Shown: positions 8,290 to 17,100, numbered from the stretch's first letter. The stretch is 33,035 nucleotides of DNA from Verrucomicrobiales bacterium (GCA_005791875.1 SXTU01000056.1:1-33035), one strand, 5' to 3'. The notes: a model not told the origin generated them from the sequence alone. Program-made: numbers and translations.

Positions 8290-9756
8290 TCAGCTCAGAA
8301 TCTCCTTCACCACCGTCCCGTGCACGTCCGTCAGCCGCCGGTCCAGCCCGCTGTGGCGCACGGTCAACCGCTCGTGGTCAATGCCCATGAGGTGCAGAAT
8401 CGTCGCGTGCAGGTCGTAGCAATACGTCTTCCCCTCGCCCGCCTGATAACCCCACTCGTCGCTCTGTCCGACCGACGTGCCGGGCTTGATGCCCACGCCC
8501 GCCAGCCAGGTCACGAACGTCCCGCCGTTGTGGTCGCGGCCCACGTTGCCTTGCGCGAAGGGGGTGCGGCCGAACTCCGTCGTCCACACGACGAGCGTGT
8601 CCGCCAACAGGCCGCGTGATTTCAAGTCCCGCAGCAGCGTGGCGATGGGCTGGTCCACGCTCGCGGCCATCGGCGGCAGCTCATTCGGGATGTTGCCGTG
8701 GTTGTCCCAATTGTTCACCGCGCCCTGCGGCCCGCTCCAGACCTGCACAAAGCGCGTGCCGCGCTCGATGAGCCGCCGCGCCAGCAGACAACGCCGCCCG
8801 AAGTCCTCGGTGAGCTTGTTCTCCAGCCCGTAAGCCTTCCGTGTCGCCTCGGTCTCCTTCGCCAAGTCGAACGCCTCCGGCGCGCTCAACTGCATCTTCG
8901 CCGCCAGCTCGTAGCTCGCGATGCGCGCGTCGAGCCGCGAATCGGCGGGGTTGGCCTTGGCGTGCGCGCGGTTCAACTGGTCCAGCAACGCCAGCCCGTC
9001 GCGGTCCGCGGCGCGCGTGGCGAACCGGAACTTCTCCCGCGCGAACAAGTCCCGCACCAGCTCCGGCGCGCCCGCGTTGAGGATGGTTCCCTGATGCACT
9101 GCCGGCAGAAACCCCGCGCTGAACGGGCCGTTCTGGTTGTAAGGCAGCCCGCGCGCGTCTGGCAGCACCACGAACGTCGGCAGGTTATCCGTGAGCCGGC
9201 CCAGCCCGTAGCTCACCCACGCACCGAGGCACGGAAAGCCCGGCAGGAGCTGGCCGCTGTTCATCATGTAAGTGCCCGGCCCGTGGACGTTGGTCTTGCT
9301 CGTCATCGCCATGAGGAAGGCGAGTTCGTCCACCAGCTTCGCCTGCTCCGGGAAGACGCTGCTCACCCACCGCCCCGACTGCCCGTGCTGTCGGAACTCG
9401 AACGGGCTCTTCATCATCGTGCCAGGCATCGCGGTAAAACCCTCGGGCTTCTCCGTCGGTCCGAGCTTCTGGCCGTGCAGCTTGGCGAGCGCGGGCTTGT
9501 AATCGTAAGTGTCCATCTGGCTCACGCCGCCGGTCATGAACAACTGGATGACACGCCTCACCTTCGCCGGGTGGTGCAACCCGCCGTTGAACTCCGGACT
9601 GGGTTTCGGTGCGCCGTCGCCGAGCGCTTCGCGCGCGAACAAGTCCGCCATCGCCAAGCCGCCGAGGCCCCCGCCGATGCGCCAGAGGAAGTCGCGGCGA
9701 GGCAGCGAAAGCGCCAAAAGGCCAGTTGTGCCACCGATCCGGTGACCATGACGCAC
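8290..9756 (-). CDS. DUF1501 domain protein (sulfatase-like fold), Tat-type N-terminus
   Basis: About 488 residues, DUF1501 family. Near the N-terminus are PRRDFLWRIGGG (twin-arginine type) and then RRVIQLFMTGGVSQMDTYDYKP, the metal-site-like opening seen across the family. The C-terminal part has WTTEFGRTPFAQGNVGRDHNGG and a final YDLHATILHLMGID, also typical. The family is related to alkaline phosphatase/sulfatase-type proteins, but its activity is not established. No ATG precedes the Tat motif closely. I chose the GTG at 9756, though a TTG a few codons before the Arg pair is possible. The frame stays open to 10047, but that extension is a translated REP-like pair and overlaps the upstream gene, so I reject it. 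The gene probably forms a couple with the DUF1549/DUF1553 gene. Confidence 0.85.
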   Translation of the reverse strand: MRHGHRIGGTTGLLALSLPRRDFLWRIGGGLGGLAMADLFAREALGDGAPKPSPEFNGGLHHPAKVRRVIQLFMTGGVSQMDTYDYKPALAKLHGQKLGPTEKPEGFTAMPGTMMKSPFEFRQHGQSGRWVSSVFPEQAKLVDELAFLMAMTSKTNVHGPGTYMMNSGQLLPGFPCLGAWVSYGLGRLTDNLPTFVVLPDARGLPYNQNGPFSAGFLPAVHQGTILNAGAPELVRDLFAREKFRFATRAADRDGLALLDQLNRAHAKANPADSRLDARIASYELAAKMQLSAPEAFDLAKETEATRKAYGLENKLTEDFGRRCLLARRLIERGTRFVQVWSGPQGAVNNWDNHGNIPNELPPMAASVDQPIATLLRDLKSRGLLADTLVVWTTEFGRTPFAQGNVGRDHNGGTFVTWLAGVGIKPGTSVGQSDEWGYQAGEGKTYCYDLHATILHLMGIDHERLTVRHSGLDRRLTDVHGTVVKEILS

Positions 9757-9761
9757 CGCTT

Positions 9762-9804
9762 CTCCCTCGCCCCCACCGGGGGAGAGGGCCAGGGTGAGGG
9801 GGCG
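9762..9804 (-). repeat. REP-like element, first arm of a head-to-head pair
   Basis: CTCCCTCGCCCCCACCGGGG followed by GAGAGGGCCAGGGTGAGGGG. It has an internal CCCCC/GGGGG palindrome and is the reverse complement of the copy at 9893-9931. It sits 5 bases upstream of the chosen DUF1501 start. Confidence 0.88.
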
Positions 9805-9892
9805 AGTCGTCCAGCGAGACTGGCCCGCTTGGAAGTCAGGCTGTCCCTTTGCCCCGTCCTCAAATCCGCACGCCCCGCTAGTCCGCAAGCCC

Positions 9893-9931
9893 GCCCCCTC
9901 ACCCTGCCCTCTCCCCCGATGGGGGAGAGGG
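9893..9931 (+). repeat. REP-like element, second arm of a head-to-head pair
   Basis: GCCCCCTCACCCTGCCCTCT followed by CCCCCGATGGGGGAGAGGG. It is the same element as at 9762-9804 in opposite orientation, 88 bases away, so the two can form a large stem. The unit lies between the stop of the DUF1549/DUF1553 gene (9959) and the DUF1501 gene. The 88-base spacer holds nothing recognisable. Confidence 0.88.
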
Positions 9932-9958
9932 TGGTCGCGTTCGGCCACGTCTGGCCTC

Positions 9959-12900
9959 TCAGTTGATGAACAAGAACTCATTGCTGTTGAACAAAACCCG
10001 GCCCAGCGCCGGCAGCCCGTGCTGCTCCGCATAAGCCGACATCGCACGCACTTCCTCCGCCGTCGCCGTGCGTTGGAACGCCAGCCGCACCATCGCCCGC
10101 ACCCGTGTCGGCAGGTTACTTCCGAGCTTCTCCACGCGCGCCGCGAAGTGCTCGCTGTGGCGCAGCACGAAGTCGTTGTTGAACAGCGTGAGCGCCTGGA
10201 GCGCCGACGCCGAGAAGGGACGCGTAGGCTGGAGCAGCGCCGCGTCCGGGAAGTCCAACGCCTCCATGAACGGGTCCGCGATGCCCCGCCACACCACGCG
10301 GTAGATGCTCCGCCGCCCCGCGCCCGGGCTGTCCCAATCGAACGGCGTGTAATCCACCTTCGGCGTGGCCTGCGGGCCTTTGCTCAACTTGAAGTGCTCT
10401 GTCCCCGGTCCGCCGAGCGTGAGGTCGAGCCGCCCCGAGACGGCCAGCACCGCGTCGCGGAACGACTCGGCGTCGAGGCGGGAGCGGTTCATGCGCCAGA
10501 GGAGTTTGTTGTCGGGGTCAACGGAGTGGTGGAGTGATGGAGTGGTAGAGTGCTGACGTGAGCCGACCTTCCCATTGCTCCACTGCTCCATCACTCCATC
10601 ACTCCGTTGTCTGTAGGCCGCGCTCGTCACAATCAGCCGGTGCAAATGCTTCAGCGACCCGCCGCTGTCTCTCAGTTCACACGCCAGCCAATCCAGCAGC
10701 TCCGGGTGCGACGGCAAGCTACCCATCCGCCCGAAGTCGCTCGGCGTGTCGCACAGGCCGCGCCCAAAGTGAAAGTGCCAGACGCGGTTCGCCGCGCTGC
10801 GCCAAGTGAGCGGGTTGCGCGGGTCCGCCAGCCAGTCCGCGAGCGCCACGCGCCGCATCGCCTCGCGCTTCGGTTCTGCCAAGATGAAGCGCCCGGGCAA
10901 GTCCACGAGGGCGGAGAGCGCGCCCGGCTCCGCGAGTTGGCCGGGCTTCGCGATGTCGCCGCGCTTGAGGACGTGAACCGGCTTCGGCTCCATGCCCGCC
11001 TTGACCGCGAAGACCTGCGCGGGCGCGGGCAACTTCGCCAACTCCGCCTGCGCGTGCTGCCGCAACGCGTGCGCTGCGATGGCCAGCCGCTGCTCCGCTG
11101 TGCGTTGCGCGCGCGCCAGCTTCAAGCCCGCCGCGACCAGTGGCGGAGCCGCCTCCGCATTCACGTTCGGCGAGTCGGTGGCGGAGATCTGGAAGCGCCC
11201 GATGAGATGACCGCCGCCGTGCAGTTGCTTGAGCACCACCACGAGCTTCGCGCCCGCCGCCAGCTTCAACGGCGACTCGAACTCGAACACCGCCAGATGC
11301 GACTCGCCCACGCGCGGGTGAATGCCCCACGCCGTCTTCTCGTTGCCATCCAGCGCATGCGCGACGGGCCAGCCCGTCTGGTCGAAGTCCGCAGTGGCAC
11401 GCTTAATCTTGAGGTTGGTGGCGTTCGTCGAGCCGGCCACCAGCAGCCGCACCTCAAACTCGCTCAGGTGCAAATTGCCGTTGTCCATCCGGCCCGGCCC
11501 CTTCTTCGGCAGCCTCTCGTCACTCAACACTTCCAACCGCAGCGCGGTCACGTTGGTCAGCGTCGTCGCAGCCGTGACCGTGTAAGTGTCCCTCTCCGGC
11601 CGCTTGCCGCCCGCGGACACCGAGCCATCCGCCTCGCGCGTGAGCGTGGCCCCGTCGGAGGACTGGAAGCTGTCGAGCGCGAGCGGCAGCCACTCGGTCA
11701 CGGCTTTTCCCTGCGTTTGTTCCCAGCGCGCAACCAATGGTTCGTGCTCCGCCGTGAGCAGCGCGGTCGCGTCCTTGGCCTCCGCAGCGGCAAGGAGCGA
11801 CTGCCAACGCCGCCGCTGCTGCCCGGTCGCGGGCGATTCATCGAACGGCACCTCGGCCTTCGTGATCCCGGCGAAGACCGCTTGCAGCGCGAAGTAATCC
11901 TCCTGCGAAATGGGATCGAACTTGTGCGCGTGGCAGCGGGCGCAGTGCGCCGTGGTGCTGGCGAAGGCGGACATCGTCTGCGTCACGAGGTCGTCGCGGT
12001 CGAGGTAGTCAAAGGTGCGCGGGGCGGTGCTTTGCGTGCTGGTGTCAAGCGGCCCCGCGCCGAGGAAGCCGAGCGCTGCGATGAGCTGCGGCTCGGCAGG
12101 ATAAAAAACATCCGCCGCGAGTTGCTCGCGGATGAAGCGCTGCCACGACACATCCCGGTTGAAGGCCGTGATGACGTAGTCGCGATAGCGCCACGCGTTG
12201 GTGCGGAAGATGTCATGCTCAAAGCCATGCGTGTCCGCGAAGTGAATCGTGTCGAGCCAGTGGCGCGCCCAGCGCTCGCCGTGACGGGGGGACGCGAGCA
12301 GCTTGTCCACGAGCGTGGCCAGTGGCCGATTCCCACTTTCCCACTTTCCCACTCTCTCACCCGCCTTCGGAGCAGGTGAGAGAGTGAGAGAGTGAGAAAG
12401 TGAGCGTTCATGCTCGAACGCCTCGACGTCCTCCGGCGAGGGCGGGAGACCGATGAGGTCGAAGTGCAGCCGACGGATAAGCGTGCGTGCGTCGGCCTCG
12501 GGGGATGGCGAGAGCTTCTGCTCGCGGAGCTTGGCGGCGATGAAGGCGTCAATCGGGTTGCTGACCCCTGACCGCTGACCGCTGACCGCTCCACGTGGCA
12601 CCGCCGGCCGCACCAATGGCTTCAGCGACCACCAATCCGTCCCGACGCGCACCGCTGCCTCCTTCAGCGGCTCCACCTGCCTCACCCACTCCACCAGCAG
12701 CGCAATCTCCGCCTCGGACAACTTCGCCTTCCCCTTGGGCGGCATCTGCAAGTCAGCGCTGGCGTGGCGCACCGCTGAGATGAGCAAGCTCTTCTCCGGC
12801 TCGCCCGGCACGACCGCCGGCCCCGAATCGCCACCGCTGAGGATTGCCGCCGCCGAGTCGAGCACGAGACCGTTCTTCGACTTCTTCGCGGCGTGGCTGT

Positions 12901-13045
12901 GGCACTCGTGACAGCGCTTCTCCAGCAACGGAAGGATTCGCTCCTTGAAAACCGCGTCCGGCCCGGCAGCCCGCGCAGCAACACTCGTCAGCAGCAACAC
13001 GGCCACCGACCAGCAGAGAGGGGCAATGGTGGTCGGTGGGGTCAT
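9959..13045 (-). CDS. Planctomycete-type cytochrome with DUF1549 and DUF1553 domains
   Basis: A 1028-residue exported protein (signal peptide ending near SVAARA). The N-terminal PSCyt1-like module has a haem-binding motif CHECH (45-49) and a downstream MPPKGK Met ligand region. DUF1549 (about 165-400) shows RRLHFDLIGLPPSPEDVEAF, HGERWARHWLDTIHFADTHGFE and a second CxxCH, CARCH (368-372). A middle beta-rich segment (about 450-625) resembles a carbohydrate-binding or discoidin-like domain. DUF1553 (about 725-1020) shows LADWLADPRNPLTWR, NRVWHFHFGRGLCDTPSDFG and DPDNKLLWRMNRSRLDAESFRDAVLAVSG. Such proteins are thought to work in the periplasm with DUF1501 partners, function unproven. Three DNA repeats add in-frame peptides (residues about 153-163, 212-240, 816-846) exactly where relatives have short loops. 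It is divergent from rpsT. Confidence 0.9.
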   Translation of the reverse strand: MTPPTTIAPLCWSVAVLLLTSVAARAAGPDAVFKERILPLLEKRCHECHSHAAKKSKNGLVLDSAAAILSGGDSGPAVVPGEPEKSLLISAVRHASADLQMPPKGKAKLSEAEIALLVEWVRQVEPLKEAAVRVGTDWWSLKPLVRPAVPRGAVSGQRSGVSNPIDAFIAAKLREQKLSPSPEADARTLIRRLHFDLIGLPPSPEDVEAFEHERSLSHSLTLSPAPKAGERVGKWESGNRPLATLVDKLLASPRHGERWARHWLDTIHFADTHGFEHDIFRTNAWRYRDYVITAFNRDVSWQRFIREQLAADVFYPAEPQLIAALGFLGAGPLDTSTQSTAPRTFDYLDRDDLVTQTMSAFASTTAHCARCHAHKFDPISQEDYFALQAVFAGITKAEVPFDESPATGQQRRRWQSLLAAAEAKDATALLTAEHEPLVARWEQTQGKAVTEWLPLALDSFQSSDGATLTREADGSVSAGGKRPERDTYTVTAATTLTNVTALRLEVLSDERLPKKGPGRMDNGNLHLSEFEVRLLVAGSTNATNLKIKRATADFDQTGWPVAHALDGNEKTAWGIHPRVGESHLAVFEFESPLKLAAGAKLVVVLKQLHGGGHLIGRFQISATDSPNVNAEAAPPLVAAGLKLARAQRTAEQRLAIAAHALRQHAQAELAKLPAPAQVFAVKAGMEPKPVHVLKRGDIAKPGQLAEPGALSALVDLPGRFILAEPKREAMRRVALADWLADPRNPLTWRSAANRVWHFHFGRGLCDTPSDFGRMGSLPSHPELLDWLACELRDSGGSLKHLHRLIVTSAAYRQRSDGVMEQWSNGKVGSRQHSTTPSLHHSVDPDNKLLWRMNRSRLDAESFRDAVLAVSGRLDLTLGGPGTEHFKLSKGPQATPKVDYTPFDWDSPGAGRRSIYRVVWRGIADPFMEALDFPDAALLQPTRPFSASALQALTLFNNDFVLRHSEHFAARVEKLGSNLPTRVRAMVRLAFQRTATAEEVRAMSAYAEQHGLPALGRVLFNSNEFLFIN
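10521..10607. repeat. In-frame palindromic element inside the DUF1553 region
   Basis: A purine-rich arm built on GGAGTGATGGAGTGG (10521-10552) is mirrored by a pyrimidine-rich arm with CTCCATCACTCCATCACTCC (10578-10607). Both arms contain a short internal repeat of GGAGTGRTG type. It encodes residues about 816-846, between TSAAYRQRS and DPDNKLLWRMNR, where family members usually have only a few residues. Confidence 0.85.
12333..12405. repeat. In-frame palindromic element inside DUF1549
   Basis: CACTCTCTCACC (12350-12361) and GGTGAGAGAGTG (12375-12386) form a perfect 12-bp stem with a 13-base loop. It is extended on both sides by CCCACTTT / GAGAAAGTGAG-type tandem units. It encodes residues about 212-240 (HERSLSHSLTLSPAPKAG...), between PPSPEDVEAF and TLVDKLLASP, an insertion relative to the usual DUF1549 spacing. 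Confidence 0.87.
12561..12590. repeat. 7-bp tandem repeat (CTGACCG) inside the cytochrome gene
   Basis: Four copies (CTGACCC and three CTGACCG) lie in frame and encode AVSGQRSGVSN-type residues (about 153-163) between the cytochrome module and DUF1549. It is the same unit as at 990-1020 in the unrelated debranching gene, and it gives the same SGQRS peptide, so the reading frame is shared too. Confidence 0.85.
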
Positions 13046-13106
13046 CGTGGGCGAACGGATTCAACGAAACCAGACGGCAGCCCGCCAAGGCAATTCACGG
13101 GCGGGG

Positions 13107-13167
13107 CTGTAGCGGCGGTCTGTGACCACCGTGCTTAGTTGTCGGCGCTCACAGAACGCCGCTACAG
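13107..13167. repeat. Intergenic palindromic element with 19-bp arms
   Basis: CTGTAGCGGCGGTCTGTGA (13107-13125) and TCACAGAACGCCGCTACAG (13149-13167) are inverted repeats with one mismatch and a 23-base spacer. The element lies between the divergent cytochrome gene and rpsT, ending 15 bases before the rpsT -35 box. It is a fourth palindrome family in the window. Confidence 0.85.
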
Positions 13168-13181
13168 GGCGGAACAAGCCG

Positions 13182-13209
13182 TTGACAACGAACGGCCATT
13201 CGCTAGGGT
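13182..13209 (+). promoter_or_regulatory. Sigma70-type promoter of rpsT
   Basis: TTGACA (13182-13187), a perfect -35 consensus, is followed after 16 bases by TAGGGT (13204-13209) as a fair -10. This leaves a leader of about 20 bases before the rpsT ATG. No strong Shine-Dalgarno is present (only GAGA in CGAGAAAACAAT), which suggests S1-type or weak initiation. Confidence 0.7.
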
Positions 13210-13235
13210 GCGCGCCTCGCAATCGAGAAAACAAT

Positions 13236-13517
13236 ATGCCGAACACCAAGTCAGCCGGTCGCCGCATGCGCAACAGCGCGCGCAAGCAAGCTCGCAACAA
13301 CATCGTCCGCACCCAGATCAAGACGGCGGTGAAGAGATTCCGCGCGGCAGTCGAAGCCAAGCAGGACTCCTCGCCCGAAGCTCTCCGCGCCGCCATCTCC
13401 ACGCTCGACAAGGCCGTGAAGAAGGGCGTCGTCAAGCGCGGCACCGCCGACCGCAAGAAGTCCCGTCTTGCGCTCGCCCTCAACCGGGCGACGGCTGCGG
13501 CTGCGGCGAATAAGTAA
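13236..13517 (+). CDS. rpsT: 30S ribosomal protein S20
   Basis: A 93-residue basic protein starting MPNTKSAGRRMRNSARKQARN and ending ALNRATAAAAANK, which matches S20 in length, Lys/Arg/Ala richness and order of motifs (SARKQARNNIVRTQIKTAVK; KAVKKGVVKRGTADRKKSRL). S20 binds 16S rRNA in the small subunit. The ATG at 13236 is chosen because the longer open frame (from 13122) adds an unrelated 38-residue extension that runs through the promoter and the palindromic element. It is a single-gene unit with its own promoter and terminator, divergent from the cytochrome gene and convergent with the lipoprotein gene. Confidence 0.97.
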   Translation: MPNTKSAGRRMRNSARKQARNNIVRTQIKTAVKRFRAAVEAKQDSSPEALRAAISTLDKAVKKGVVKRGTADRKKSRLALALNRATAAAAANK

Positions 13518-13534
13518 GCCATTCTCACTCCGGC

Positions 13535-13570
13535 AACAGGCGTTCCAGACTTGGAACGCCTGTTTGCTTT
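13535..13570 (+). terminator. Rho-independent terminator of rpsT
   Basis: AACAGGCGTTCCA (13535-13547), loop GACT, and TGGAACGCCTGTT (13552-13564) form a perfect 13-bp stem followed by a T-rich tail (TTTGCTTT). It begins 18 bases after the rpsT stop. There is no matching T-run for the minus strand, so it should act one way. Confidence 0.93.
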
Positions 13571-13634
13571 GCGGCGCAAGGTTGAATCCAAGACAGCGGG
13601 CCCGGGCGTTGGAACCGCGCGGCGCGCCGCCACC

Positions 13635-14156
13635 CTATCTCAGGGGGTTGGGCATGATGCTGGGAGCGGCGAACAGTGGCGGGCCCGATGCCGGCGTGTG
13701 GCGTGCAACGATTGTCAGACGGCTGCCCACGGGCCACGTTCCCTGCCACGGCAGCGCCAGCTCATAGCCCGTGCCGAGCGAGCTGGTGACCGCGAAGGGA
13801 GCAAGCTGCGTCGCTGGGAACGACCAAACTCGCGCGGGCTTCACCGAACGTCTCGTCGTTTCATCAGGCGCACCATAATACGCCAGGACCTCCAAGGTGC
13901 CGCTGCGGATTGGAATGCCCTTCGCCTGTCTGCGGCTGCTGGCAAAGACACGCACTGCCAGACCATCGGCCGGGCTCGAGGGGCTTGATCGCAACGCCAC
14001 CGGCGAGACGAAGAGATGCAGCTCGTGAACCGCATCAGCGCGGTTGAACGCACCACCGCTCGACGTCGAGGAGCAGCCGGAGGCGCAGATCAAGGCCAGC
14101 ACCACTGATCCGCCTGCGGACAAGTTCGCCAAGCGCCGAGCAAGGGACGTGGTCAC
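13635..14156 (-). CDS. Putative outer-membrane lipoprotein following gspD (pilotin candidate)
   Basis: 173 residues starting at a GTG whose last bases overlap the gspD stop (GTGA, 4-base overlap), so the two are translationally coupled. The N-terminus has basic residues (ARR), a hydrophobic stretch SVVLALIC and a lipobox ASGC with Cys28. Ser at +2 favours the outer membrane. The mature part (VHELHLFVSPVALRSSPSSPADGLAVRVFASS... TLEVLAYYGAPDE... LALPWQGTWPVGSRLTIVARH) looks like a small beta-sandwich; no named family is recognised with certainty. A small lipoprotein coupled to a secretin gene suggests a pilotin-like role in secretin assembly, but this rests on position only. It is the last gene of the secretion operon. 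Confidence 0.7.
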   Translation of the reverse strand: MTTSLARRLANLSAGGSVVLALICASGCSSTSSGGAFNRADAVHELHLFVSPVALRSSPSSPADGLAVRVFASSRRQAKGIPIRSGTLEVLAYYGAPDETTRRSVKPARVWSFPATQLAPFAVTSSLGTGYELALPWQGTWPVGSRLTIVARHTPASGPPLFAAPSIMPNPLR

Positions 14157-17100
14157 GAGCCGCTGGACTTCCGGCCAGGCGGATTGACGGGTGGAGGTGT
14201 GACCGGCGGCGGGAAGATAGGGTCGAGCAGCGGCTTGTTGAAGTCGTTTCGCTTGATCTCGTCCTTCAGGCGCGAGCGCTCCAACTGGTCGCGCATGGCC
14301 TCGTTCGGATCGGTCAACGGCACGACCGTCTGGTTGTTCGCGAGGATCGTCGGCGTGAGGAAGATAAGCAGCTCGCGCTTCTCCTTCGTGACCGTCGTGG
14401 TGCGGAAGGCCGCGCCGAGATACGGGATGTCGCCGAGGTAGGGCACCTTGCGCACGCGCTTGTCCTCCTGCGTGCCGATGAGTCCGCCAATGATGATCGT
14501 CTGGCCGTTCTGCACGCTCACCGTCGTGTTTGCTCGCCGCTGGTTGATGATCTGCACCGTCGCGGACGCGTTGATCTTCACCTCCGAGCTGCTGATGGAG
14601 GAGTTGGTCGTGCCCAACTCGAGCTTCACGAAGCCGTCGGGGCTGATCTTGGGCGTCACGGTCAGGTTCACACCGATGTCCTCGTAGCGGAACGAGTTGA
14701 TCGTGTCGCCGCGCTCAGTCACACGGCTGTCGGTGATGAGGGGCACGCGCTGGCCGATGTTGATCGTCGCGGGCTTGTTGTCCGCCGTCACGATCTGCGG
14801 ACGGCTCAACACCTCCACCTTGCCGTCGGCCTTCAGCGCGCGGAGCAGGAAGCTGAGGTCGCCGCCCGTGAGCGCCGCGGAGAATGAACCCGTGATGGCC
14901 TTGGCCCCACCAAGATCAATGCCGGCGGTGTAGGGGTTGTTCTTGTGCGTCCACTCCAGGCCCAGCTCGCTGTTGCCGGTCAGGGAAACTTCCGCGAGCA
15001 GCACTTGGACCATCACCTGCGGCTGGGACTTGTCCAACTCGGCGATGAGCTGCTGCACCTGCGTGAAGTAGCGCGGGCTGGCGGAAAGCAGCAGCGTGTT
15101 GCTGTTCGTCTCGCCCACCACGGCCACTTCGCGCTCCAGCATCTGCTGCGCGGCCCCGACGGCGTCCGCGCCCAGCGACTGCGTCACGCGCAGGCGCTCC
15201 TGGTCGAGGAACGAGCGGACGGCCAACGCCACATCGGCGGACTGCGTGTTCTTGAGCCGGACGACCTCGGTGCGCCGGTCGTTGGCCGTGCTGGAGTCCA
15301 GCGAGTCGATGATCTGCTCGACCATCTGCACGTAATGGTCCGTGCCGCCGATGAGCAGGCTGTTCGTGCGCGGGTCCACGGTGACGGTGAGCGCGGCTTG
15401 CTCCGCCGTGCCGAGCGTGGCGCTCGCGGCGTCGTTCGTGCCGCCGGGGCGCACGAGCGTGTATTGGATGGTGCGCTGGCTGGTGGTCGTCGCGGTTGCC
15501 GTCATGCGGAACATCGAGGTCAGGATGTCGGCCATCGCGCGGGCGGAGGCGTTCTTCAGCGCGAAGACCTTGATCTTCGCCTCCTGCGGTGAGCTGGCGT
15601 CGAGGCGCGTGATGATCTGCTCCAGCAAGCCCATGTAATCGACCGGGCCGCTGACGATGAGCGAGTTCATGCGGGGGTCGGGCGTGATCAACACGGACTC
15701 CTTCAACGCCGCCGTGATCAGGTCGCGGCCACCCATCGTGCGCGTGATGAACTGGAGCACGGACTGCGCGTTGGGATTTTGCTGATCGGTGAGTGGCAGG
15801 GGCTTCGTGTTCAACGCAGCGTTCAGGATGGTCGAGAGCATCTCGGCCCGCGCGTTCTTCAGCGGGAAAACCTTGATCTCCGCGACGCGTGCGACCTGCT
15901 CGGTGTCGAGGCGCTTCACCAGTTCGGCGATGCGCCGGGCGTCCACCTCGCCGCAGGAGACGATGAGCGCGTTGATGCGCTCGTCGGCGGTGACCTGCAC
16001 CTGCGTCTGCTGCCCCGGCAGGCCGGGCGGGCCGTCTCGGAACAAGCCTTGCACGGTGAGCGCGACCTTGCGCACGTCCGCCTTCGCCAGCGGGAAGACG
16101 TGGATGGCCAAGCCGTTCGGCGCTGGCTCGGCGTCGAGCTGCTTGATGAGCGCCTCCACGGCAGCCATGTCCTCGACGTTCGCGCCGACGAGCAACGCAT
16201 TGACCCACGCGTCCGCGATGATGGTGATGGGGTCGTTCGGCTCGCCCCGCACGCGCGGCGGGCGGTTGGCGAAGATGGGCTGGAGAGTGGCCTGGAGCTT
16301 CGCCGCAGTGGCCTTCTGCAAGGTGAAGACGCGGAAGTTCAACTTGCTGAACGTCCCCTCGCCGTCGAGTTGCGGCAGGATGCGCTCGACGAAGTCGAAG
16401 GCCTCCTTGCCGCCCGTAACGAGAATCGTGTTCACGCGGTCGTCCGCGATGACCGTCGCCTTCACGCGGCGCTGGTTGGCATTCACGGTCAAGGCGTCCG
16501 CCGCTTCTTTCGCCGTGAAGAACTGCGTCAGCGTCGTCGCGAGCGAGCTGGCGCGTGCGTGCTTGAGCTGGAAGAGCCGCACGTCGCCGGTCACGGCCTG
16601 CTCCTGCGTGTCCATGCGTTTGATGACCTCGCGCACCACGGCCATCGTCTCCGGGCTGGCGCTGACGAAGAGCGTGTTGCTGCGCGGGTCCACGCTCACG
16701 GAGAGCTTGTCGGCGGTGCCGGCTGCGGGTGCGCCGCGCAACTGGCCGGGCCGGTAAAGCCCCTGCTGCACGAGCGAACTCAGCATCGCCCCGACGCGCG
16801 CGGCGTCAGCAAATTGCAACGTGAACGCTTCCAGCACGCCGCCCGCGATGACCGGCTCGGCGTCGAGCTTCTTGAGCAGGTCCTGAATCAACTCAAGGTT
16901 CTCCTTGCTCGCGGAGACGACGAGCGAGTTGTTCAACGCGTCCGGCTCCAGCTTGATTTGCGTGGCGGGAAGCGGCGGCTGGCCCGGCAGCGACTGCGCG
17001 GTCCGGCGCGCGGTGAAGATGCTTTCAATCATCGCCCCGACGCGCGCGGCGTCGTTGTGCTTGAGGGGCAGCACAGTGAGCTGGAGCGAGGGGTTGTCCA

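Noticed and set aside
9757-10047. N-terminal extension of the DUF1501 protein.
   Set aside because: It is translated REP-like sequence and overlaps the end of the upstream gene; the Tat motif fixes the real N-terminus close to 9756.
10607-12379. 590-residue plus-strand open frame opposite the cytochrome-like gene.
   Set aside because: Antisense shadow; the minus strand carries CxxCH and DUF1549/DUF1553 motifs.
12333-12405. Tandem GAGAGTGA-type repeats as a CRISPR or promoter region.
   Set aside because: Units are very short, there are no regular spacers, and the stretch is translated within DUF1549.
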